A stretch of DNA of 64,000 nt from Calonectria ilicicola (lineage: Eukaryota > Ascomycota > Sordariomycetes > Hypocreales > Nectriaceae): the NCBI GenBank assembly GCA_020809705.1, contig CP085827.1, forward strand, positions 3,162,001 through 3,226,000, given 5' to 3'. Positions within the stretch are counted from its first letter, which is position 1. Each line of letters starts with the position of its first letter. Positions 10,652-21,319 of this stretch are shown here, one piece after another. The translations under genes and the position numbers were made by a program. The notes under the pieces were generated by a model that saw nothing but the letters and a program-made list of their open reading frames with translations, was not told where the DNA came from and ran no database searches.

Positions 10652-12271
10652 ATCTTGATATTGAATTCAAGTGCTTTATGTGTGCACCTAGCAAAATGTA
10701 TGTGTGCGCGCAGGCAGACTGAAAAAAGAATTGCTGGCTAAAATGAACCGTGAAACCTAAAGTGGTATAGAACTACACTCTGGTACGCTGCCTTTCGTTC
10801 TCAGAGTCTTTCTACTTTATTCATTCCGCTCCGGTTAAGCTGTAAACTATCCACCATACAATAATAGCGAGCCTTGTGGCAATGAACAGGACAATGTCTG
10901 CAGTCAGCGAGTCGAGAAAGTACGATAGATAGTACCGAAGTAGCTCAGGTAGTCCTTCAAATGACGCATGCCGCTTTTTGCGACGCAGGGTTGCCCTCTT
11001 TGCCACAAGCCATCTTTACTAGATGCTACATTACACACCGCCCACTCATCAGACTCGGCGCTCGTTCTAGCTCCCCGATGTCTTGTCTCAAAAATATGCA
11101 TGGTCAGCAGCGCCCCAGGGTGCCATTGCTCAGCTTGTGCTTAATTGCTGCAAAACAGCTCCTAAATCGCGACAGTTTAAGCGAGGTCTTATCTGAAAGC
11201 GTTAGCCATGGCGAAAGACCCATACCTTGATGCTGAGTGTCTTACCTTCCAGCTGCAATGCAGGCCTTCGGCCCTATTACCCTCGGCCGTTTTTTATTCC
11301 CCATGTTTTTCTAAGTTAAGCGAGGTCTTTTAGCAAATGGAGCGGGCGATTTTAAAATCCATGTCCCAAAGTCAATATGAGCCTGTACTATGCTTAATAA
11401 ATAATCATACTTCTTTGACATCGACTCTTTGCTCATAAAAACGCCCATGAACAGGTCACCATGGTTCTATTCTAGAAACTGAATCCTCAACATGTCTCTA
11501 TTTCGTCCATGAATTGTGTCTGTAAACCTAGATCATAATACAACTTCACTCGGGGAACTGTACCAAACGCGAATCCATGAAATGCATTTGCTAGCCATCT
11601 TTAAGCTACATGTCTCAGGCCGCTGTTTATTAACGGTGGCTTTTAGGAATAGAGGTGGTTATCATCTTCGCTCCATTCATCCAATTACCGTGAATCATAT
11701 CATGCAGGGTAAAATTCTAAATATCTGATCAGCGATGACACCCTTTAATTCATGCGTTTTTATGTTGATACCACCATCTACCACTTTTTCTGCCTCTTCA
11801 CACAAAGAGTATATTACAGGATTATCTAGTTGACATATACCTTTTAAATTATTCTGTACGGTTCAAAGTTGTATTCATCATTCAAATCTTGATTTGATGG
11901 GATGTAATTTGGAGGCAGCCACCAGCAAGGATCCATTAACTGTGATACGAACCAAAATGTTTATTTTGGTTCGATCATTCGATGAACCAAGTATGAGGTA
12001 AATTGATTTTGATGCCTGAGACACCGCCTGGATATGTGGCACTTTGGACTATTGTGTATGTCTCATGTTCGGTGAGAGCTGAAGTGTAGCCAACAGGTGC
12101 AAATTCAGAATAATTCGGCGCCAAGACTTTTTTTGGATGAGATCGAATTCTTAGGGTTGCCCAAAAACATAAATAAGGAACTCTCCGCCCCATGCGGCCA
12201 GGGAAACTTCTAAATCCAACGGGCAGTAAAGAACAAACGTCAACGTATTTGCCTGATATTTTTCGGTAATC
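10652..12271. other. Gene-free interval
   Basis: Contains several small frames on both strands without recognisable domains. A 14-bp exact direct repeat TTAAGCGAGGTCTT occurs at 11177-11190 and 11316-11329. No gene called. Confidence 0.45.
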
Positions 12272-13571
12272 ATGCGTCTGCAATTCATCCTAGTTGTATC
12301 CATGGCCATCTTGGCCACAGCTGTGCCATATCCTCCGGGAAAGTCTTTCTGTACAGATTCTGTTGTCGCCCAACTGAAAGGCTATGACAAAGCGGCATTC
12401 TTGTGCAAGGATTATCTTCCACCAACGCGGTATTTCTGATTCTGAGTCTAATGAAACCGAATTCATAGCTGACAGTAAATTTTCAGGACAAAAGCAATCA
12501 CGGTTGCGAAGGCCGGTCATTACAACACGGGAGCCGCCAGGCCTCAAGGCATTGTCACGAAAACAGTCATCGAAATCAAGGTTCGACTAGTTCTCATCCT
12601 ATTTATTGAATGATACTTACATCTTTGGGTTTTTAGAAGACGACCAAGACGATCACTGCAACTTCAGCTTCTACCATCACCTGCTTAAACAGCGCATACA
12701 CTGCAGCAAGTGCAAGTGCCACAATCGCTAGGCGCTACGATGATATTGGCCACCCTGCCATCCCAAAGGATTGGGACTCCGCCAAATTCGCGCTAGCATG
12801 TTCTTGTCTCTCGCTTGAGGCGCCCACTGTGACAGTAACAACACATAAGATGTATGAGGATCCTGAAGGGTAAGCGACAGAGCCTTGTTTGTTCAGCTGA
12901 GAGCCGTCTAACCGTTCTTTCGCATCAGTTATGAACCAGATATTACTACGCAGACTTTCACGAAAACAAAGACCTTGACTAATACAGTGACTACTAACGT
13001 TTCTGCGGCAACAATTGTACCAAATGGACTGTTCTATCGCAAATATGAACACAGCTTCAATGCATTTGTTGAAAACAAATTTACCTCTTCGTTTTTCAAA
13101 GACAAGGATCCATATTGGACTGGAACTCTACAAATATTGACCTTTTCATCGCCGAATTGGCCTTCAGGCTCTGCGATGCTGTCGCTCCCTGATGGAAGAC
13201 CTGCTTTTCCTTCAAACCAATCCGCCATTCTGTTCAACGGGTTCTTTATCGCAAAGCAAACAGGGACGTATACCTTTTCATCGTCCAAGGCCTTGATTGA
13301 CAACTGGGGCTTCCTTTGGGTTGGTCAGTCGGCATATGATTGGAATGATGGAAGTGCTGCATATAAGGCCAGTAGAACGGCTTTGGGAAATGTCCCTGGC
13401 TCTTACTCTGTTAAGTTGAACGCTGGTGATGCTATTCCGCTCACCTAGCTCTGGGCAAATGGAGGTGGCCAAGCACAGAGTGACTTTATGATCACTTCGC
13501 CGAATGGGGCTACCACGAAGGATGGTACTGGTTACTTCTTCAAACCTTGTTCTTCTGATGTATTTACATAG
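12272..13571 (+). CDS. Secreted GLEYA-domain (lectin/adhesin-like) protein, interrupted by an in-frame TAG
   Basis: Exons 12272-12429, 12487-12580, 12637-12869 and 12929-13571 join in phase. The protein has a signal peptide (residues 1-18), a Cys-containing N-terminal segment (SFCTDSVVAQL, FLCKDYLPPTRT), a Thr-rich linker, and a C-terminal GLEYA domain from about residue 215. Domain hallmarks are the FFIAKQTGTYTF strand, DNWGFLWVG, YSVKLNAGD and LWANGGG. The family is related to PA14-type sugar-binding domains of fungal adhesins. TAG at 13446-13448 (codon 335 of 376) falls directly before LWANGGG, inside the domain. The remaining 40 codons are still intact and end SDVFT at 13571. The break removes the last strands, so the normal stop would give a damaged domain. 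A C-to-T change from CAG would explain it; read-through is an alternative. Confidence 0.72.
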
Positions 13572-14070
13572 AAACATTGACTCACGGAAGAAATTGATCT
13601 ACACTCGCGGACTATGAATCCTGATTACGGGATTAATATGAATGGAAACATCCGGCATAATTGGCGATTAATAATAAGTCTTCCTTCTTAGATACACTCT
13701 TTTGCTGTTTTCATAAATTAGGTTATTTAGGTAAAGCATTATTAGTTATTTATTTTTTATTTTTGTTTGATCATTGGATTTATAAAAATTGCAAAAATCA
13801 GATATCAGTATCGGAAAATGTTAATAATACTACGTTGATGAAGGACGATGATAAAGCTTCCATCCATGGTTTGCAATGCTAGCTGATGTAAAGCGAGGGC
13901 GGTGATAAATAATTCAGCCGAACACGATTTTATTGTGATGAGTGTTTACGAAAATGGATGCGAGCTAATGCGGGCTGCGGAGCCATTATAAATGTATCCG
14001 CCATCGATTAATCATTCAAAGTGGGAATGAAATCTGGCTACAGCATTGGACTAAGTCCAAAAAGTACTCC
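13572..14070. other. Intergenic, very AT-rich
   Basis: AT-rich 3' flank of the GLEYA gene, with no gene recognised. A second TATAAAT occurs near 13988. Confidence 0.45.
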
Positions 14071-14078
14071 TATAAATA
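14071..14078 (+). promoter_or_regulatory. TATA box of the first NmrA-like gene
   Basis: TATAAATA lies 82 bp upstream of the ATG at 14153. Confidence 0.5.
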
Positions 14079-14152
14079 ATTCAGATCAATCATTTCCATA
14101 TTCAATATCCAAAACAAAATATCCTCATCGAAAACATCGCAGAGCAATCAAA

Positions 14153-15309
14153 ATGACAGAATTGAAGCAGATTCTAGTGGTTGGGGGGACTGGAGCCCAA
14201 GGTTCTCCAGTGGTCAAGGGTGAGTGAGACAGACAGACCCCACTAAAGAAGTCTCAAAGCTGACGAGCAAAGCCTTATTGGCGAGTGGCCGGTACCATGT
14301 CAGAGTTTTGACTCGTAACGAAAACTCCGCGCGAGCTCAAGAGCTTGCAAAATTGCCCAATGTCTCTTTGATTGAGGGCAGGCAAGACAATCAAAAAGAC
14401 TTGCACAGGGCACTGCGTGGAGTATACGGTGCATGGGTCAATTTGGATGGCTTTACCCTTGGAGAGAAGAATGAATTATTTTACGGCATTGGCGCATTTG
14501 AAATTGCGCGACATGAAGGTGTTCAGCACTATGTCTGGGCAAGCACTGATTATGCAGTCAAGAGAGCTGGTTGGAATGAGCTGTATCATTGGGGCCACAA
14601 TGATGCTAAAGGCAGAGTTGGAGATTTTATTCTTTCACAGGGCCAAGAAGGGATGAAAACTTCTTTGCTCTCGACAGGACCATATATGGATATGTTGTTG
14701 GACGGGATGTTTGTCCCAGCGGAGCAACCGGATGGCTCTTTGGTATGGGCCAACCCGGCAAGTAAGTAAAACGCACTGATGGAATTAGAAAAAAGTCGCT
14801 AACATCGTGGAATCTTGATAGAGGACGGGAAGATTCCTCTCATTGCTCTGACTGATGTCGGCGTCTACAGCTTGTGGTTGTTTGATCACGTTGAAGAGTC
14901 TGCTGGCATGAATCTGGAGATTGCAACTGATGAAGTCAGCTTTGCAGATATCGCCAGGGTCTTCACGGAGGTTACAGGGAGGAAGGCGGCACACAAGTAC
15001 GTCCCACTGGAGGATTACTTGGCCAAAGCTGAGCCATACCCAAATGCTTACGCCAACTGGGCGGCGGGCAAAGACGCAGAAAGGGATGAATCCAATATGA
15101 CCTGGCGCCAAAACTTTTCTGCATGGTGGCGGTATTGGGGTGAAGGTATTTGCGGACCGAGGAATATGGAACTCTTGGACCGCATTTACCCTAATCGTAT
15201 CAAGAATCTTGCAGATTGGATGGTCAAAACAGGATATGAGGGCAAGCCCAGATCAGTCTTGAAGGGCCTCGAGGACCTGAGAGGCAATATCTCAACAAAA
15301 GACGTTTAA
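14153..15309 (+). CDS. NmrA-like NAD(P)-binding Rossmann protein (paralogue 1)
   Basis: Exons 14153-14219, 14273-14761 and 14822-15309 give 347 aa. The N-terminus carries the dinucleotide-binding motif VVGGTGAQGSP (about residues 9-19) right after the first beta strand. The VRVLTRN segment and the DGFTLGEKNELF and STGPYMD blocks are shared with the paralogue at 19475-20572. The family is the atypical short-chain dehydrogenase group that includes the nitrogen regulator NmrA and NAD(P)H-sensing or oxidoreductase members. The catalytic Tyr-x-x-x-Lys is not obvious. The second NmrA-like gene lies on the opposite strand beyond the 748-aa membrane protein. Substrate unknown; redox sensor or reductase are both possible. 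Confidence 0.9.
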
Positions 15310-16985
15310 GCGAAGGGAGGAGGTAGCTGTGAGCTTGGCTCAATATCCTAACCGTGCAGCTAGCTGATCAGATCGATTTGAGCTGCTATTTCTTTTAAGA
15401 AGATTGGATTTTCACATTTTTTCATAAGATAGAATTATTAGATTGATGATTTTGATTGCTTCCGATTTACAAACTGTGTCACCAAGTATTCAGCCCCACC
15501 GTCAAAGGCAGCCATCTGGCGAGGCAAAGCGAGCGTAGCAGCCGTAAATCAACAAATTTTAATGAAATCTATAGCGGCGCCTCGTTTTTACACACCCATG
15601 ATCGCAAGTGAGATTTTAATACGTGTTTGGAGCGTATCATTGATTGATTAGTGAACATATTGCAGCCACATTGGACAATTACATAATCCACCCGAGTCTC
15701 TCAACAAGTCCCACTCGCAGTCCTTTTGAGGCTCGCAGTCCATTCTAAACTAGCTGAAGTCCAGACAGGGATCTGCCAGAGCAATGGAACCAAATATAGA
15801 GGGAAGAGCGATTGAAATCGTCATCTTGATCGGGATCATAACAGCACCAGGAATGAGTCTTTAGGCGAGTATGTGTGTGCACTGAAAAATCGAACGGGGT
15901 CTTGTACGACTGCGTTGTTGATAGAAATTGAACGTGGCGGAGCAAGACGTGAATGAGCACGCCTCACATACCGTTTCTCTCTTTAAAAAGGCGAATAATA
16001 AAGAGGTCATTTTGTCGGCCTACGACCGATCTGCGCTCGTCTGGGACATGACCGAGCGAGGCCTCGTCGCCACTGCTCGGTCAATCCACGTCACCACAGT
16101 TCAGCCGCAGGCTGAATGGGCACTATGATGTCTCACAGCACAAGGCCATGACGTCTTGGAATAGAGAGGCTGGCACCTTATTAGACTCTCAAAGGCTGCG
16201 CATTATCGTGAGACCTGTGGCAGACTTGGCATATTTGCCACAGAATTTTAGTGCTGATGCCAAGCCTACTAGATAGCAGAAAACAAATCGCCCACATATT
16301 CAATGTCCCTCAGCAAGTCTAATGACACCTCATCGTTGGCAATTGGATAAGATACATGGTGACGAAAAATAAAGGCTTGATCGAGGATCTAAGTAGGCAG
16401 AACACATTGCCTGGGTTTAATATAAATCACAGATTAAACAGCCCATCACATTACTATTTGGGTTCTGATGCGCATGACTGAAGTCAGCATTATGAAAGGG
16501 AGGGATTTCCAGCTTGAAACTATGAGAAAACACACTTTTAGGAAGATCAGGTATCTGGCCACAGGGAGTTTGCCTCAACCTTTCACAAAAACTGCTTAAT
16601 GTAGCGCACGAATACAGCACGACTCTCGTATTGCCCCAGCCACACTACAAAACACTCCAATCATGGAGTGTCTGGGTGGTCTTATCCCTCCGCCTCCTGC
16701 ATGTGCAACCAATAAACAGGCAGTGCCTGCTTATTAGCTCCACATCTCGGAGATAAATACAGCTGATGGGCGAATGTCGAAACTGTTTGCGGATTACCGC
16801 TGTCCAATGTCGACTGGTGCTCTGCAACGATAATCCTGGCGTAGTCGCACCCTCGCTTTGACAGCAAGCTCTCTGTTTAAAAATACAAGACACCCACAGA
16901 AGTCTCACTCTCACTAGGTACTGATATCATCAGTTTCAAAATATCCTCATTTGATGACTGCGCTCATAAATACTCTTCGCTCAGC
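15310..16985. other. Gene-free interval of 1.7 kb
   Basis: Only short frames without domains (for example 15928-16128) are present. The final part is the promoter of the 748-aa membrane protein, with CATAAATA about 20 bp before its ATG. Nothing further recognised. Confidence 0.45.
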
Positions 16986-19232
16986 ATGACAAATTACTCT
17001 CCCATTAAGGCGACAAAGATCGTCCATAGAAAGCGCACGAAGTGGTGGGGTTATATAATCTACCTAACCCTGCTCTGTTGCACAATTCCCCTTGTATACA
17101 TCAACTTCGCTCAAGTATTTTGGTTTTCAATAACTGGTCCAAGGAACGGCATTACGCTAAGCGCAAACGATGTCCTGAGCAGCCTCCAGTTAGTTGCTAA
17201 GTTGTATGAGATTTTGGTTACAATTTCTCTTGGAACCCTAACTCTCCACGCTTTCAGGCATTATCTTGTCAGCGATGGTATTCCATTCGGTCTTTTGACA
17301 GGGGCTTATCGACTATTCGATATCATGTACATTGTCAATCCCCGCTTTTGGATTGCTGCACCTCAAGCAATTTGGTTGACTATGCTACTCTTTATCAGCA
17401 TCTTGCTGTGCGCTCTTGTGGGCCCCGCATCGGCTATACTTATCGTTCCCAAATTAGGATGGTTCAACCTTCCGGGGGCGTTCTCCAACATTTATATGCC
17501 GATAGTGATGGCACCTGCTTATCGCTTATGGTCACCCATCATGGAGGGGTCTAGATGGGACACATTAGGTGATTGTCGACAGAAATTTGGTAGTTTCGTT
17601 GACTTCTGCCCTTCGGGAGGATTTGGCAGCATTCGCTCCTGGGCCTCCAGCTATACCTTTTTGGGGTTATCAAATAACATCACGTTTCAAGATACGCCGG
17701 AGATGACTCGCCGACTTAATATCTGGTCCAGCGGATTAAATGGGACACTCGTTTCCACCCCTACAGTATTCGCGACCAGGACCTTGAGCGCTTTTATGAA
17801 CTATATTCAAGCAGAACATGTTGGTACCATTTCTCAGACACAAGACTACAAATTGAGCTTGACAAACCACTCAACAAACTTCCAGCCTCTTGTCAATGTC
17901 AAATGCAACGTGTTGAATTTGCAGCAATATAAAAATACCTCAGAAATTCCAGATATCTATTACCCTTATACGGAGCTCAATTGTTACTCTGACGACCCAA
18001 GAGAAGAATGCAATCGGATGCGAGATCGGATTGCTGGACGGATGGTGCCGAGGACTCTTTTAGACGATGACAGCGGCTTGTTTAAATTTTCGACCATTGA
18101 AGGTGGCAGGAGCCGTTACAATATCACGCTTTCGTCTCTTGTCTTTCACGCACGGTTACCTTACCAATATCTTGGTCAAAGAGGAATACGTGTAGCGGCA
18201 TGTAGCTATATGGCTCATTGGGCTCCCTCGGAACTGTGGGCCAAACCCAGCACAAGCGACCGCATTGAGAGTAATTTGACCGATTTGTCCGTCTTTTATA
18301 GCGGAGAAAACTGGAACGAAGATGCTTCTAGTCTAGTCGGACTTGCTATAAGCATTGACAAGTCATGGTTACCGTACTTGGATTTGGGCATGGAAGTCGG
18401 CGCTGGCCAATCTAATAATAGTGGCAATGGCACATATCTGACTCTCAACACAACTCAAACAGCCAACTTTGAGAACATGGCCTATCTTTTCGATGCTCTT
18501 ATGGAGCAATCAACCAACGAAAATGAAGTTTGGAATTTCTTTGGGCCTGGAAGCATTGATAATGCCACCTCGACCCGCAATGGTGATGAGCGGGTACAAG
18601 TATCCTTGGAAAAGTTCACTGGTGCCATCATCACGGATGCTGTCGCCAGGTTGGGTGCAGAATACACGCCTAGCCTTATTCGCAGCGGTGAAGCCGACGG
18701 AAGCATCGTATCGATTCCTTTGGCTAACCAGTTCACGCCAGACTTTGAGGTTCTCGCCAACGGTACCCTGAAACGAATGGATACAGGCTGGTTTCCAACT
18801 AATGTGGAAGACGTTCCTACCATGACGCCGGAGGAGTTGTGGGAAGTATGGTATCGGGATTTCGGTGTAATTTATTTCAAGGCCGAGCAATATGGGTATG
18901 GTTACGGCAAGTCCGGGGGTGCAGTTACGTTCGCACTGGCAGTTATATTCGCCTACCTGGCTACCCTTGTCATAAGTCTGATCGTCATGATATGCCGTGG
19001 TACGAATAAAGTTGAAGCCCTTGGCGATTTACAGGATCTGGTGGCATTAGCATGGAAGTCGCCCATACCCTCCTCACTAGATGGCCAAGGAATAAATATC
19101 ACCAACAAATATTTGTGGAGAGAAAATGTTACAGTGAAGGCCACCCCGGCGAAGCAGGTGCTTATGAATTTTGATGAGAGCGGTCAGCATGCTGAGTTGT
19201 TTAAGCTCCAAAAGGAAGAAGAATATTTGTAG
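16986..19232 (+). CDS. Large-ectodomain fungal membrane protein, function unknown (748 aa)
   Basis: An uninterrupted frame from ATG 16986. A short basic head (HRKRTK) leads into helix 1 (about 20-42), with further helices near 73-95 and 123-150. A very large extracellular region (about 155-640) follows, with many N-x-S/T sequons and several Cys, then a final helix (about 645-670) and a 78-residue cytosolic tail. The plan matches the 658-aa protein at 5876-7852, although direct similarity is weak by eye. It lies between the two NmrA-like paralogues. No catalytic motif is seen. A surface receptor or wall-anchored role is possible but not shown. Confidence 0.85.
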   Translation: MTNYSPIKATKIVHRKRTKWWGYIIYLTLLCCTIPLVYINFAQVFWFSITGPRNGITLSANDVLSSLQLVAKLYEILVTISLGTLTLHAFRHYLVSDGIPFGLLTGAYRLFDIMYIVNPRFWIAAPQAIWLTMLLFISILLCALVGPASAILIVPKLGWFNLPGAFSNIYMPIVMAPAYRLWSPIMEGSRWDTLGDCRQKFGSFVDFCPSGGFGSIRSWASSYTFLGLSNNITFQDTPEMTRRLNIWSSGLNGTLVSTPTVFATRTLSAFMNYIQAEHVGTISQTQDYKLSLTNHSTNFQPLVNVKCNVLNLQQYKNTSEIPDIYYPYTELNCYSDDPREECNRMRDRIAGRMVPRTLLDDDSGLFKFSTIEGGRSRYNITLSSLVFHARLPYQYLGQRGIRVAACSYMAHWAPSELWAKPSTSDRIESNLTDLSVFYSGENWNEDASSLVGLAISIDKSWLPYLDLGMEVGAGQSNNSGNGTYLTLNTTQTANFENMAYLFDALMEQSTNENEVWNFFGPGSIDNATSTRNGDERVQVSLEKFTGAIITDAVARLGAEYTPSLIRSGEADGSIVSIPLANQFTPDFEVLANGTLKRMDTGWFPTNVEDVPTMTPEELWEVWYRDFGVIYFKAEQYGYGYGKSGGAVTFALAVIFAYLATLVISLIVMICRGTNKVEALGDLQDLVALAWKSPIPSSLDGQGINITNKYLWRENVTVKATPAKQVLMNFDESGQHAELFKLQKEEEYL

Positions 19233-19474
19233 AGAAAGTTCGGATTCGCTTGCAACATCAAGTCCCACCTGAGAGAACTCGACTAATTTATTTGAGCCAA
19301 ATGATGCAAGACATGTTCTATTATATTGTTTTGCTGATACAAAAGTACTGTACAGGATGATGGACACCGAAGAACCCAGAGATATTCAATAAGAGCGTGT
19401 GAACTAAAATGCCATGACGAGGTTTAAAATGCACATTCTCGGAACTACTTATCAAGAGTACGAACTATCAACCT

Positions 19475-20572
19475 TCAAATGCGACCGCGGAATCCATCCT
19501 CGACCAATTTCAGGACTGGTTTGGGGTTGTTGACCCTCTCCCAGAGGCTTCCCAAGCCCTGCTCCTTGCCTTTAGCATCTTCTCGCCTGAACCACTCCTC
19601 AGCTGACTTGGTGCGATTAGGATGGATCTCGTCGAGAAGTTTGAAGTCACGCTTGATTACTCCTGTGTTTCCGCCAGAATACTTCCACATATTCCAAAAT
19701 CCAGTGAAGTTTTCTCGAATCGTGACCGACGCGGGGTCTGCGCGGTCTGAGTTGTAACCGCTGCTCCTTGTTCCATCCCCAAGAGGTCCCGAGGTCCGAT
19801 AGGTTTCCAGGTCAACATCGATAAATCGCGCTGGATGCCCCGTGACCTTTTCAAATGCCTTTGCCAAGTCGCTGTAGGCAATCATATCAATGGCGACTTC
19901 GAGGTCCATACCATTTGACTTTTCTTGGTTGTCAAAAAGCCAGCGGACGTAATATTCGCAGTCGTCAAGGTCAACATGGCATACAGCTCCGTTACCCAGA
20001 GGTACTCTCCAAGTCACAACCCCATCTTCAATTGAAGGGCTCATGGGTGTGCGCAAGCCAATAGTCATGGAAATATATGGTCCTGTTGTAAAGATTGAGA
20101 CACCCATTCTCTTTGCGTTTTGGGGGTCCTTATTTTGTTGCAAGATCCATTCCGCAACCCGACCTTTACCATCGTAATGGCCAGTTCGGAATTTTGGATC
20201 ATAGCCACTCTTCTTATAAACGAAGTCAAGATTGCCGTAGACAAAGAACTTGATTCCCTCTTCAAGGGCCAATTCGTAAGATCTCATGGCCCAAAAGGTT
20301 TCCGTTTTTTCGCCAGAATTGAAACCGTCAATGTTGATGAATGCGTAGTCAGCACCACTAAAACCCCTTCGTAAGTCATCCTCACTCGCAAATGTTCCCT
20401 CAATGGGCTCGGTGTTTCCAAGCGCGATGAGCTCCTTCGCTCGATTGGAGGCTGCATCGCGCGTTAGGAAACGAACTCGGTATGCACCGTCTTTAACGAG
20501 GCCTTTGACGACAGGAATACCCTGAGCACCAGTGCCCCCGACCACGAAGACTAGTGGAGCTTGAGAAGACAT
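19475..20572 (-). CDS. NmrA-like NAD(P)-binding Rossmann protein (paralogue 2)
   Basis: An intronless frame of 365 aa from the ATG at 20572. Motifs are VVGGTGAQGIPVVK (about residues 10-23), VRFLTRD and DGFNSGEKTETFW, followed by a C-terminal region ending in IHPNRTKSAEEWF. The same order of motifs, including PNR near the end, is seen in the paralogue at 14153-15309, which however has two introns. This suggests an older duplication followed by inversion, with intron loss or gain. A regulatory NAD(P)-sensor or reductase role is inferred from the family only. Confidence 0.92.
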   Translation of the reverse strand: MSSQAPLVFVVGGTGAQGIPVVKGLVKDGAYRVRFLTRDAASNRAKELIALGNTEPIEGTFASEDDLRRGFSGADYAFINIDGFNSGEKTETFWAMRSYELALEEGIKFFVYGNLDFVYKKSGYDPKFRTGHYDGKGRVAEWILQQNKDPQNAKRMGVSIFTTGPYISMTIGLRTPMSPSIEDGVVTWRVPLGNGAVCHVDLDDCEYYVRWLFDNQEKSNGMDLEVAIDMIAYSDLAKAFEKVTGHPARFIDVDLETYRTSGPLGDGTRSSGYNSDRADPASVTIRENFTGFWNMWKYSGGNTGVIKRDFKLLDEIHPNRTKSAEEWFRREDAKGKEQGLGSLWERVNNPKPVLKLVEDGFRGRI

Positions 20573-21319
20573 GGCGTTTTAATGTTTGAGAAGTGTGTAG
20601 GAATGAAAACTGGGATGGTGCTTGATATGTGCTTTGTGGCTGTGGGAGAGGCCTTATGGAAATTAAATATTTAGCGATGAAAAAGAAGAATAGAATGGGA
20701 AAGATCTAGGTTACATACTTTTCAGAGCAATTATGAAATAATTCCTTGCTGAATGAATCGTTCTGGTGATTGTGACGGAGGTTTTACATCATGAACACGG
20801 CTTGATAGGAAGTGGGGCTTGATTAATATTCGATATCAGTAATCACTTTATTCGCATGACCACAATACCACCGTGTCCAAATTTTAGTGTGTCTGATTGG
20901 ATTTACACTAAAACGGATAGAATTAGCTTTGTTACATAAATCACAGGCAAAAGCGAGAAAGTTGAAGGTTTTGCGAGTGGCGAAAGGAGGTTCCCAATAA
21001 AATATACGTGCTGCCTTGGTCAATCCCCACCGTTGCCACGGATGCATTACATAAAAGTCACAAGGAAAAAGAAGTAGAATCAAATTTGGTTAATTCATTA
21101 TGCACAAAAGCTCCTGTTACTTTTGAGACACGAAAACATCTAGGTTAAAAGTCGGCTTCCGTGTTGGCTTCCACATTGGACGCGCTGGAGCACCATTGGA
21201 TCGCGAGATTTTTATTGAACTAGTGACTTTTGGAAAATAGCACTCAAGTAATGGGATATCTAACTTACTCATTAATGGCGTCTTCATATCCTACAACCAC
21301 ACTTTGTCTCCCCTGCCGA
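20573..21319. other. Intergenic, AT-rich
   Basis: Promoter of the second NmrA-like gene and 3' flank of the PLP-rhodanese gene. No gene recognised. The 13-mer CCTGCCGATCAGA at 21312-21324 recurs at 23746-23758 on the other side of the PLP-rhodanese gene. Confidence 0.45.
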
